Positions 7,739 through 15,000 of a DNA stretch of 32,290 nucleotides are shown piece by piece (position 1 is the first letter of the stretch; every line of letters starts with the position of its first letter). The notes beneath the pieces were generated by a model, which worked only from the letters and a program-made list of their open reading frames with translations, made no database searches and was not told the DNA's origin. Position numbers and translations under genes: made by a program. The stretch covers positions 1-32,290 of the forward strand of contig URRW01000028.1 of NCBI GenBank assembly GCA_900550285.1. The letters are read 5' to 3'. The stretch is from an uncultured Lachnospiraceae bacterium (GTDB lineage Bacteria > Bacillota > Clostridia > Lachnospirales > Lachnospiraceae).

Positions 7739-8599
7739 ATGAGATTTGTGATGGTGACGGGGATGAGCGGCGGAGGCAAGAGCACCGCGATGCGGCTTCT
7801 GGAAGATATGGGCTATTATTGTGTGGACAATCTTCCGGTTTTGCTGATCGACAAGTTTGTGGAGCTGCTCGCCACGCCGAATACGGAGATTACGAAGGCA
7901 GCGCTGGGCGTCGATGTGCGGACGGATCAGTCTTTTGCGGAGACGGAACGGGTGCTGAGAAGCTTAAGACAAAACGGCATGGTATTCGAGGTGCTTTTTA
8001 TGGACGCATCGGACGCCGTTTTGGTAAAGCGCTATAAAGAGAGCCGCCGGATGCATCCGCTTTGCACAGAGGAACGTCCGAGGATTGAGGACGGAATCGC
8101 AAGGGAACGGGAGATTTTAAAAAAGGTCAAAAAGGACGCGGATTATGTGATCGACACGTCGAAGCTTCTGACGAGGGAGCTAAAGGAGGAGCTGGACCGG
8201 ATCTTTGTGCGGAATGAGGAATATAACAGCCTGATGGTGAATATCCTTTCCTTCGGGTTTAAGCACGGGATCCCGGCGGACGCCGACCTCGTTTTTGACG
8301 TGCGCTTTCTCCCGAATCCTTTCTATATAGATGAGCTGAAATATCTTACGGGCAACGACCGGGGAGTTCAGGATTATGTGATGGGTTTTCCGGAGGCGGG
8401 GATGTTTCTGGACAAGCTTCTGGATCTTCTGCAGTTTCTGATCCCGAATTACGTCAAGGAGGGAAAGTACCAGCTGGTTGTCGCGATCGGCTGTACGGGC
8501 GGCAGACACAGAAGCGTGACGCTTGCAAACGAGCTTTACAGGAGGCTGAAAAACCGCGAGGCGACATACGGGGTTTCTTTGAGCCACAGGGATATTTAG
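7739..8599 (+). CDS. rapZ: RapZ/YvcJ nucleotide-binding regulator
   Basis: P-loop protein of the RapZ (YvcJ) family. In E. coli RapZ binds RNA and sensor metabolites to control GlcN6P synthase; in Bacillus YvcJ affects competence and hydrolyses nucleotides. The 286-residue product has Walker A GMSGGGKS at 8-15. The C-terminal domain has the conserved GCTGGRHRSVTLANEL. The start lies 2 bp after the murB stop, so translation is probably coupled. The neighbours murB and whiA are its usual company in Firmicutes and suggest a cell-envelope or central-carbon role. YvcK, often encoded between RapZ and WhiA, is absent here. Confidence 0.95.
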   Translation: MRFVMVTGMSGGGKSTAMRLLEDMGYYCVDNLPVLLIDKFVELLATPNTEITKAALGVDVRTDQSFAETERVLRSLRQNGMVFEVLFMDASDAVLVKRYKESRRMHPLCTEERPRIEDGIAREREILKKVKKDADYVIDTSKLLTRELKEELDRIFVRNEEYNSLMVNILSFGFKHGIPADADLVFDVRFLPNPFYIDELKYLTGNDRGVQDYVMGFPEAGMFLDKLLDLLQFLIPNYVKEGKYQLVVAIGCTGGRHRSVTLANELYRRLKNREATYGVSLSHRDI

Positions 8600-8600
8600 G

Positions 8601-9554
8601 ATGTCATTTTCATCAGGAGTAAAAGAAGAGCTGTGCCGCCATATCAGTCCGGCGCGGCACTGCCAGCTTGCCGAGCTGGCGGCGGTCCTGCATTTCTGCG
8701 GGAGCATCGGAAGCGGAAAGGACGGGGTTTTTCTGCAAATTCATGCGGAAAATGCATTGGTTGTCAGAAAAAGCTTTACATTGCTGCAGAAAACATTTAA
8801 TATAAGTACGGAAACGCAGGTGCATCAGGAAGACCAGCAGACCGGATATTTTTTAAGGATAGACGATCAGGCGCTGGCAAAGAAGATTCTTCAGGGAATC
8901 CGTTTTCTGGATGTGACCGGGCACATGGTTGATGAAGACGCCGTAAGCGACGGGCTTCGGGGACCGGTGAGCCGGATGCTCGTGCGGAATGCGTGCTGCC
9001 AGCGCGCGTTTTTGCGGGGGGCGTTTCTTGCGGCGGGCTCCATGAGCGATCCCGTGAAGGGATACCATCTGGAAATCGTGTGCGGCAGGCAGTCGCTGGC
9101 GGATCAGGTGCAGGAGATCTTGAGGGAGTTTGAGATCGACGCCCGCATCGTACAGCGCAAAAAATATTTTGTGGTGTATGTGAAAGAGGGATCGGGGATT
9201 TCCGATTTCCTGAATGTGACGGAGGCGCATCTGGCGCTGATGGAATTTGAGAACTCGAGAGTGGTACGCGAGGTGCGCAACAGCGTAAACCGGCGCGTCA
9301 ACTGCGAAACAGCCAATATTACCAAGACGGTAAACGCGGCTGCAAGACAGCTCGAGGACATCCTGTTTTTACAGGAAAAATACGGATTTGAAAAGTTGCC
9401 GGTGAGCTTACGCCAGATGGCAGAGGTGCGTCTGGAGCATCCGGAGGCTCCGCTTAAGGAGCTGGGGGTGTATCTTGACCCTCCGGTCGGAAAATCCGGC
9501 GTAAACCATCGTTTACGGAAGCTATGTGAATTGGCGGATGCCATGAGGTCTTAA
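8601..9554 (+). CDS. whiA: DNA-binding protein WhiA
   Basis: Member of the WhiA (DUF199) family, a transcription factor for sporulation in Streptomyces that influences cell division and chromosome behaviour in Bacillus. The 317 residues fit the family. The N-terminal two thirds is the LAGLIDADG homing-endonuclease-like fold without nuclease activity. The last 100 residues, from about NRRVNCETANITKTVNAA onward, form the helix-turn-helix domain; RLEHPEAPLKELGVYLDPP is typical. ATG 8601 follows the rapZ stop by one base. It lies 16 bp before crh. Confidence 0.96.
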   Translation: MSFSSGVKEELCRHISPARHCQLAELAAVLHFCGSIGSGKDGVFLQIHAENALVVRKSFTLLQKTFNISTETQVHQEDQQTGYFLRIDDQALAKKILQGIRFLDVTGHMVDEDAVSDGLRGPVSRMLVRNACCQRAFLRGAFLAAGSMSDPVKGYHLEIVCGRQSLADQVQEILREFEIDARIVQRKKYFVVYVKEGSGISDFLNVTEAHLALMEFENSRVVREVRNSVNRRVNCETANITKTVNAAARQLEDILFLQEKYGFEKLPVSLRQMAEVRLEHPEAPLKELGVYLDPPVGKSGVNHRLRKLCELADAMRS

Positions 9555-9570
9555 TGGAGAGGAGTTTATT

Positions 9571-9831
9571 ATGAAACAGAAGGATGTGGTTGTTAAGCTG
9601 GAACAGGGGCTTGAGGCACGCCCGGCAGCGATGCTGGTGCAGGTTGCGAGCAAGCACAGCAGCAATGTTTATCTGGAGTCGGAAGGCCGCAAGGTAAACG
9701 CGAAGAGCATTATGGGCATGATGAGCCTTGCGCTTGCGCCCGGAGAAAGCGTGACGGTGATCGCGGACGGTACGGATGAGGACGAAGCGCTTGTCAATAT
9801 GGAAAATTATCTTGCAGGTGCGGGCGCGTAA
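9571..9831 (+). CDS. crh: Crh-like HPr-family protein with Glu at position 15
   Basis: An 86-residue HPr-fold protein. In ordinary HPr, His15 accepts phosphate from enzyme I for sugar transport. Here the motif reads GLEARPAAML, so residue 15 (codon GAG, 9613-9615) is Glu. Ser46 and its surroundings, VNAKSIMGMM (42-51), are intact. Ser46 is the HprK target, and phosphorylated HPr or Crh is the CcpA corepressor. B. subtilis Crh has Gln at position 15 and lies at the end of the yvcJ-yvcK-whiA operon, so both residue 15 and gene position support a Crh-type regulator. A negative charge at position 15 might mimic a phosphorylated His, which is inference. GAGAGGAG lies ahead of the ATG, and a strong terminator follows. 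Confidence 0.9.
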   Translation: MKQKDVVVKLEQGLEARPAAMLVQVASKHSSNVYLESEGRKVNAKSIMGMMSLALAPGESVTVIADGTDEDEALVNMENYLAGAGA

Positions 9832-9875
9832 ACAAAAGCGGTGCGGCAGCGTGCAGAGAGCATAACGGATACAAT

Positions 9876-9910
9876 GGGGGACGGCTGATCGGGCGTCTCC
9901 CTGTTTTTTT
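9876..9910 (+). terminator. Terminator of the hprK-crh operon
   Basis: GGGGGACG (9876-9883) pairs with CGTCTCCC (9894-9901) with one G-U pair over a ten-base loop. TG and seven T (9904-9910) follow. The T-run is also the first seven bases of the dispersed repeat copy A. Confidence 0.8.
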
Positions 9911-10033
9911 ATTCGATAGGAAAGTTCCTTTCCTATCGAATAAAAAAACGCTGATGCGCACTCGCACGAAGGGACAATATTGCCTGACGGCAAACGCGCT
10001 CGGCGCGGGTGTGCGCCAAGGCACACACTTTTT
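9904..10033 (+). repeat. Structured dispersed repeat, copy A
   Basis: It begins with a perfect 21-bp inverted repeat, arms 9904-9924 and 9928-9948 around a TTC loop. A run of smaller hairpins follows: TGCC-TGAC-GGCA, CGCGC-TCG-GCGCG and a GTGTGCGCC/GGCACAC stem ending in five T (10029-10033). Bases 9979-10022 are identical to 20092-20135 in copy B. It codes for nothing and sits between crh and the lipid kinase, whose ribosome site starts three bases after its end. Confidence 0.85.
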
Positions 10034-10050
10034 ATAAGGAGGAAACGGCA

Positions 10051-10944
10051 GTGGAAAATATGAAAAAGCTGCTTTTTATTTATAATCCGAAGGCGGGAAA
10101 GGGACAGATCAAAACATGGCTTTTGGATATTATCGACATTTTTACAAAAGCGGGATATACGGTGACGGCAAGGCCGACCCAGTATGCGGGGGAGGCGGTT
10201 GAGCTGGCGGCAAACCGGACGGCGAAATATGACCTTGTGGTATGCAGCGGCGGCGACGGGACGCTGGACGAGGTCGTGACGGGCATCATGAAAAGTGTGC
10301 GCAGAAGACCGATCGGATACATCCCGGCGGGCAGCACGAATGATTTTGCGCGGAGCCTGCACATCCCCCGCAACATGAAAAAGGCGGCGGAGGTGGCGGT
10401 GCACGGCAGACCCTTTGCCTGCGACGTGGGATCCTTTAATGAAAATACTTTCGTATACATAGCGGCGTTCGGGCTTTTTACGGATGTGTCTTACGAGACG
10501 AGCCAGGAGATCAAAAATGTCCTCGGACATATGGCGTACATTCTGGAGGGCGTAAAAAAGCTTGCCAACGTCAAATCTTACCATATGAAGATCACAACCG
10601 ATGACCGGGTGATCGAGGATGAATTTCTGTACGGGATGATCACCAACTCCATGTCTGTCGGGGGCTTTAAGGGCATCACCGGAAAATTTGTGGATTTAAG
10701 CGACGGGATCTTTGAGGTGATGCTCGTAAAAAGGCCGCGCAGCCTGGAGGATCTGAACCGGACGCTGGTGGCGCTGACCCAGCGGGATATTGACGCGTCC
10801 TGCATGTACTGCTTTAAGACTACCTGCCTGAAGGTGGAATCCGAGGAGGAGATCGCGTGGACGCTGGACGGGGAGTACGGCGGACGGCATACGGAGGTCG
10901 TGGTGGAAAACCAGCGGGAGGCGCTGCACATCATGGTACCGTAA
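10051..10944 (+). CDS. Diacylglycerol/lipid kinase family protein
   Basis: ATP-dependent kinase of the DgkB/YegS/BmrU family, acting on diacylglycerol or a related membrane lipid at the inner face of the membrane. In Gram-positives such an enzyme recycles the diacylglycerol left by lipoteichoic acid synthesis. The start is GTG 10051, eight bases after AAGGAGG (10036-10042), giving 297 residues; an upstream frame would run into the repeat element. It shows the nucleotide-loop motifs NPKAGKG (12-18), SGGDGTLDEVVTG (66-78) and GSTNDFAR (94-101). No membrane helix is evident. The exact lipid cannot be read from the sequence. It stands alone between repeat copy A and the long palindrome. Confidence 0.88.
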   Translation: MENMKKLLFIYNPKAGKGQIKTWLLDIIDIFTKAGYTVTARPTQYAGEAVELAANRTAKYDLVVCSGGDGTLDEVVTGIMKSVRRRPIGYIPAGSTNDFARSLHIPRNMKKAAEVAVHGRPFACDVGSFNENTFVYIAAFGLFTDVSYETSQEIKNVLGHMAYILEGVKKLANVKSYHMKITTDDRVIEDEFLYGMITNSMSVGGFKGITGKFVDLSDGIFEVMLVKRPRSLEDLNRTLVALTQRDIDASCMYCFKTTCLKVESEEEIAWTLDGEYGGRHTEVVVENQREALHIMVP

Positions 10945-10950
10945 GGGGGC

Positions 10951-11187
10951 GTAAAAACCGGACGCGCGCGAAGGAGAGGGGCTTTGCCCCCGGCTCCGTG
11001 CCCGCTCAATGGGAATTTGAATCAAAAAACAGGGCTTGTTCCGATACGTCCGCAGATTGAAAAAACTCGCTGCGCTCAGACAGTTTTCAATCTGCGGACC
11101 GGAACAGGCCCTGTTTTTTGCAAATTCCCCTTCGCGGGCAAAGTCGCCGGGGACAAAGCCCCTCCCCTTTCGCGCGCTGGTTTTTGG
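10951..11187. repeat. Long imperfect palindrome of about 237 bp, MITE-like
   Basis: Two arms of about 110 bp are complementary with small gaps. The innermost pair is perfect over 15 bp (11049-11063 with 11084-11098) around a 20-base loop. Further out, AAAAAACAGGGC pairs with GCCCTGTTTTTT, GGGAATTTG with CAAATTCCC, GGGGCTTTG with CAAAGCCCC, and GTAAAAACC (10951-10959) with GGTTTTTGG (11179-11187). It starts 7 bp after the lipid kinase stop. The T-rich right arm would end transcription. Short frames crossing it are not real genes. Confidence 0.8.
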
Positions 11188-11431
11188 CGGGCGGGAGGCA
11201 GGGAGCGTCGGGCGGGGGAGAGCGTTTGACGGAAGGAGAGCGGGTTATTCCGGGCGGTTTTTCTTTAGAGAGAGGATGAGGTCTGTAATAATATTTAGTT
11301 CGTGGTCGGGACAGTCAGAAAGAAGGGCAAGCTTTTTGCCTATAAAATGTCTAACCTCTCATCCTGCCGGGCATACTAAGCCAAAACGCGTCCGGACGAA
11401 AGCGCGGGCGCATTAAAAGCGAGGCAGGAGC
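11188..11431. other. Intergenic stretch with possible gene remnant and long-range stem
   Basis: No intact gene is seen. On the minus strand 11245-11358 is open with no start codon; it would give 37 residues ending in SDCPDHELNIITDLILSLKK plus a few more and a stop, which reads like a regulator tail. The same DNA has AGGATGAG (11273-11280) complementary to CTCATCCT (11358-11365), with an inner GGCAA/TTGCC hairpin, so a structured leader for the Rieske protein is an alternative. No promoter could be placed with confidence. Confidence 0.35.
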
Positions 11432-12919
11432 ATGAGAACAGAATCCATCTGGGAGCAGCAGGCAAATGAGGCGGCAAGACCCGGTTTTTCAGGCAGAAAA
11501 AAGATACAGACAGCGGTAGTGGGCGGAGGAATGGCAGGGATCCTTACCGCCCTTTATTTAAAGGAGGCGGGACAGGATGTGATGGTGCTGGAAGCGGCGC
11601 GCATCGGGAGCGGTCAGACGGGACGCACGACGGCGAAGGTAACGGCGCAGCACGGCGCGTGCTGCGGCAGGCTGATCCGGGAGCTGGGTGAGGAAAAGGC
11701 GGGGCTGTATGCCGCGGCGAACCGCCGTGCAGTGGAAGAATACCGCCGTCTGGTCAGGGAAAAAAAGATCGACTGCGGCTGGCAGGAATGCGCCGCGTTT
11801 TGTTATTCCACAGAGGATCGGGAGCGGATGCAGGCAGAGGCGCAGGCGGAGCGAAAGCTTGGCTTTGCGGCAGAGTTTGTGACGGAGACGGAGCTTCCCT
11901 TTCCGGTCGCAGGGGCGGTGCGGATGGACGGACAGGCGTGTTTTTCCCCGCTGCGTTTTTTGTACGCTATAGCGCGCGGTCTGGAAATCTATGAAAATAC
12001 GCCCGTGAAAAAAGTGGAACGGCTGGAAAACGGAAATACGCTCCTGCATACGCCGGAGGGATGCGTGGAAGCAGAGAAGGTGGTTTTTGCAACTCATTAT
12101 CCGATGCTGAAGCTTCCGGGAATCTATTTTGCGAGGCTTTTTCAGGAACGCAGCTATGTAACTGCTTTGCGGGGAGCCGGGACGGTTGAAAATATGTATA
12201 TCGGGACGGATGAAAACAGCTGGTCGGTGCGGAGCGTGAAAGGGAAAATGGGGGAAGAGGATCTGATCCTTTTGGGCGGAGCCGGTCATAGGACGGGAGG
12301 AAATCAGGGCGGAAGGTACGAGGTTTTGCGGGAGGCGGCAGGCAGGTTTTGGAAAGGCAGCATGGAGACGGCACACTGGTCGGCGCAGGGCTGCATGACC
12401 CTCGATCATGTGCCTTATATCGGAAGGCTGTCTTTGTCACAGCCGGGCTGGTATACGGCGACAGGATTTGGCAAATGGGGGATGAGTCATTCGATGGTGG
12501 CGGCGCTTTTGCTGACGGATCTGATCACGGGCAGAAAAAATATTTGGGAAGAGGTGTATACGCCGCTGCGGTTTGGCGCTGCATCGGCGGGAGCTTTGTA
12601 TCAAAATGCAGGCTGTTCGCTAAAGGGGCTGGCAGGAAAGCAAAGGCAGGGGAAGCAAAAGCGGGCGGAGGATCTTTTGCCGCAGGAAGGGGCGCTGGTC
12701 AAAAATAAGAACGGAAAAGCCGGCGCTTACCGGGATGAGGAGGGAAGGCTGCATCTGGTACGGGCAAGATGTCCGCATCTGGGGTGTGAGCTGACCTGGA
12801 ATCCGGATGAAAAAAGCTGGGATTGTCCCTGTCACGGCTCCCGTTTTGGATATGACGGAAGCGTGCTGGACGGTCCGGCTGCAAAACCGATCGGCATCCG
12901 TCAGGAAGCGGGGGAATAG
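11432..12919 (+). CDS. FAD-dependent oxidoreductase with C-terminal Rieske [2Fe-2S] domain
   Basis: A 495-residue fusion of a DAO-type flavoprotein and a Rieske domain, similar in form to B. subtilis YhfW. The N-terminal dinucleotide fold is TAVVGGGMAGILTALYLKEA (27-46), with Glu54 at the end of strand 2. The GSGQTGRTTAKVTAQHG segment follows, and a second FAD contact is near TATGFGKWGMSHSMVA. The Rieske centre has C447-x-H449 and C465-x2-H468, with C452 and C467 placed to form the stabilising disulfide. No signal peptide is seen, so it is cytoplasmic. The physiological substrate is unknown. The ATG 11432 follows GAGGCAGGAG. It is a lone gene between the palindrome region and fba. Confidence 0.9.
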   Translation: MRTESIWEQQANEAARPGFSGRKKIQTAVVGGGMAGILTALYLKEAGQDVMVLEAARIGSGQTGRTTAKVTAQHGACCGRLIRELGEEKAGLYAAANRRAVEEYRRLVREKKIDCGWQECAAFCYSTEDRERMQAEAQAERKLGFAAEFVTETELPFPVAGAVRMDGQACFSPLRFLYAIARGLEIYENTPVKKVERLENGNTLLHTPEGCVEAEKVVFATHYPMLKLPGIYFARLFQERSYVTALRGAGTVENMYIGTDENSWSVRSVKGKMGEEDLILLGGAGHRTGGNQGGRYEVLREAAGRFWKGSMETAHWSAQGCMTLDHVPYIGRLSLSQPGWYTATGFGKWGMSHSMVAALLLTDLITGRKNIWEEVYTPLRFGAASAGALYQNAGCSLKGLAGKQRQGKQKRAEDLLPQEGALVKNKNGKAGAYRDEEGRLHLVRARCPHLGCELTWNPDEKSWDCPCHGSRFGYDGSVLDGPAAKPIGIRQEAGE

Positions 12920-12970
12920 GGCGCTGTTAGCAGAAAAAGGGAGAAATGATAAAATTTTATTATTCTGATA

Positions 12971-12999
12971 TTTCTTTTTCAGAAAAGATAAGGTATAAT
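12971..12999 (+). promoter_or_regulatory. Promoter of fba
   Basis: A perfect TATAAT (12994-12999) lies 45 bp before the start codon, with TTTCTT (12971-12976) 17 bp upstream as a weak -35. The region around it is AT-rich and holds the perfect palindrome ATAAAATTTTAT just before it. Confidence 0.6.
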
Positions 13000-13044
13000 A
13001 GTGGCGGTTAGATAAAAATCTTATTTCGTATGGAGGTAATTAAG

Positions 13045-13908
13045 ATGTTAGTATCTGCTACAGAAATGCTGAACAAAGCAAAAGCTGGCCATTATGCAGT
13101 AGGCCAGTTCAACATCAACAACCTGGAATGGACAAAGGCGATCCTTCAGACCGCTCAGGAGTTAAACTCCCCCGTTATTCTGGGCGTATCCGAGGGCGCT
13201 GGTAAGTACATGACCGGCTACAAGACCGTTGTAGGTATGGTAAACGGCATGATGGAAGAAATGAACATCACCGTTCCCGTTGCTCTGCATCTGGATCACG
13301 GCTCTTATGACCACTGCTACAAGTGTCTGGAAGCAGGCTTCTCTTCCATCATGTTCGACGGTTCTCACTACCCGATCGAAGAGAACGTAGCTAAGACAAC
13401 CGAGCTGGTTAAGGCTGCTCACGAGAAGGGCGTTTCCATCGAGGCTGAGGTTGGTTCCATCGGCGGCGAGGAAGACGGCGTAGTTGGTATGGGCGAGTGC
13501 GCAGATCCCAACGAGTGCAAGAAGATCGCTGATCTGGGCGTTGACTTCCTGGCAGCAGGCATCGGCAACATCCACGGCAAATATCCTGCAAACTGGCAGG
13601 GTCTGTCCTTCGAGACTCTGGATGCGATCCAGCAGCTGACAGGCGACCTTCCGCTGGTTCTGCACGGCGGCACAGGCATCCCGGCTGACATGATCAAGAA
13701 GGCAATCTCTCTGGGCGTTGCAAAGATCAACGTAAATACAGAGTGCCAGCTTTCCTTCGCAGCAGCTACAAGAGAGTACATCGAGGCTGGCAAGGATCAG
13801 CAGGGCAAGGGTTACGACCCTCGTAAGCTGCTGGCTCCCGGCTTTGAAGCGATCAAGGCTACCGTTAAGGAGAAAATGGAGCTGTTTGGTTCCGTAAACA
13901 AGGCTTGA
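13045..13908 (+). CDS. fba: Class II fructose-1,6-bisphosphate aldolase
   Basis: Zinc enzyme of glycolysis that splits fructose 1,6-bisphosphate into dihydroxyacetone phosphate and glyceraldehyde 3-phosphate. ATG 13045 is chosen because GGAGG (13032-13036) is eight bases upstream; an ATG 15 bp earlier overlaps that site. The 287 residues are usual. Zinc ligands are H85 (LHLDHGS), H177 (GNIHGKY) and H207 (VLHGGTG), with catalytic Asp84 and the phosphate-binding GGTGIP and INVNTECQ segments. Codon choice differs from the neighbours, with many GCT, GTT and GGC codons, as expected for a very highly expressed gene. It is monocistronic with its own promoter and terminator. Confidence 0.96.
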   Translation: MLVSATEMLNKAKAGHYAVGQFNINNLEWTKAILQTAQELNSPVILGVSEGAGKYMTGYKTVVGMVNGMMEEMNITVPVALHLDHGSYDHCYKCLEAGFSSIMFDGSHYPIEENVAKTTELVKAAHEKGVSIEAEVGSIGGEEDGVVGMGECADPNECKKIADLGVDFLAAGIGNIHGKYPANWQGLSFETLDAIQQLTGDLPLVLHGGTGIPADMIKKAISLGVAKINVNTECQLSFAAATREYIEAGKDQQGKGYDPRKLLAPGFEAIKATVKEKMELFGSVNKA

Positions 13909-13930
13909 GCAATATAAAACAGGCATACGA

Positions 13931-13963
13931 AAGGCAGTCGGAGAAATCCGGCTGCCTTGTTAT
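13931..13963 (+). terminator. Terminator of fba
   Basis: AAGGCAG (13931-13937) pairs with CTGCCTT (13952-13958), extended inside by CGG/CCG around AGAAAT. The T-run is poor (GTTATTT). The sequence right after it, TTTAATAGGAAAGTTC, resembles the left arm of the dispersed repeat and encodes the last residues of the AraC gene on the other strand. Confidence 0.65.
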
Positions 13964-14833
13964 TTAATAGGAAAGTTCATTTTCACGATAGGGCGAATCG
14001 CAGCGGCATTTTTTCCGGTACTGCGAGGGCGTCATGGAAAAGCGTTTTTGAAAGCACTGAGTAAAATAATTGTAGGAACTAAAACCGAGCGCTTCGGAAA
14101 TCTGGCGGATCGTATTTTCGGTTGTCGCAAGCAGAAAGGTTGCTTCGCGGAACCTGCGGTCGAGGATATAATTGATCGGCGTCGTCCCGTAAAATTTACG
14201 GAAATTATGAATGATCGTATACTTGCTCAGATGGAATTTCTGCGCCAGTAGTTCCAGATTCACTTCTTTTGTAAAATTATCATCCAGATATTGACGGATC
14301 CATTCAGAGCTGCGCCGGGCAGGGACCGTCGGAAGCTGCGTTTTCTGGGAGGAGATTTTCAGATCAGATACGCGGTGGAGATAGATCAGGAGCAGATTTA
14401 AAATATTGGAAGAAGCTTCTGCGTAGCGTTCCTGTTGGCGGTCAACTTCTGCAATGAGCGCGGCGAGCAGCGGCTGGATGGAAAAGGCATATTCTTTAAA
14501 ATTTCCCATAACAAATCCGTCGGAATCATTTTCCGGTAAAAAAGAAATATCAGACAGTCCAAGTACTACATATTCCAGAGGAGAGGCGGAGGTGCTGGAT
14601 TCAGAATGTTCGATACCCGGATTTACGATAATAAAATCATAGGGGGAGACGGAAAAAACTTCCTTTTCAATTGCAAAAGAGCCTTTTCCGCCAATGCAGA
14701 AAAAGATTTCCGTGCATTCATGGGAATGTCGCATGCCGTTCCAGTCCCGTTCAAATTTAAATGGGGAAACATAGAGAAGCTGTGAACAATCGCCGAACCG
14801 GATTGCTTCTTTTAGATCAAATAGTTCATACAT
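13964..14833 (-). CDS. AraC-family transcriptional regulator
   Basis: A 289-residue regulator with an N-terminal cupin-like sensor domain (about 1-160; note CTEIFFCIGGKGSFAI) and a C-terminal double helix-turn-helix. The first helix pair is LELLAQKFHLSKYTIIHNFR. The second is IRQISEALGFSSYNYFTQCF, followed by the family ending FSMTPSQYRKK. It is divergent from the beta-helix protein and the ABC importer, which suggests it controls those genes in response to a sugar. No good ribosome site precedes its ATG. The last ten residues lie in DNA that resembles the dispersed hairpin repeat and may be an acquired extension. Confidence 0.9.
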   Translation of the reverse strand: MYELFDLKEAIRFGDCSQLLYVSPFKFERDWNGMRHSHECTEIFFCIGGKGSFAIEKEVFSVSPYDFIIVNPGIEHSESSTSASPLEYVVLGLSDISFLPENDSDGFVMGNFKEYAFSIQPLLAALIAEVDRQQERYAEASSNILNLLLIYLHRVSDLKISSQKTQLPTVPARRSSEWIRQYLDDNFTKEVNLELLAQKFHLSKYTIIHNFRKFYGTTPINYILDRRFREATFLLATTENTIRQISEALGFSSYNYFTQCFQKRFSMTPSQYRKKCRCDSPYRENELSY

Positions 14834-14863
14834 AACGGTAAAAATCCATTTCCTTTGTGCAGT

Positions 14864-14910
14864 GTTATGAAAATAACAACAATTTATATAATGTTAATGC
14901 CAATATAACA
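14864..14910. promoter_or_regulatory. Two inverted repeats in the AraC/beta-helix divergent region
   Basis: GTTAT-GAAA-ATAAC (14864-14877) and TGTTA-ATGCCAATA-TAACA (14892-14910) are symmetric sites 15 bp apart. A TATAAT (14887-14892) lies between them without a convincing -35. The position between divergent regulator and target fits operator use by the AraC protein, which is inference. Confidence 0.4.
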
Positions 14911-15000
14911 TATTTTTATTTCAGGCTCAAGATGTTACGCTGTATGTGCTGAAGGAATTAAGACAGCAGAGGAAGATTACTTATCGGAAAGGGCAGCGCG

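Noticed and set aside
10009..10050. Longer start for the lipid kinase at 10009
   Set aside because: It lies inside repeat copy A and its closing hairpin, and AAGGAGG is placed for GTG 10051.
11036..11416. Plus-strand frame of 126 codons downstream of the lipid kinase
   Set aside because: It runs across the arms of the long palindrome, has no ribosome site, and its composition (Arg, Ser, Gly rich) is that of a chance frame in GC-rich DNA.
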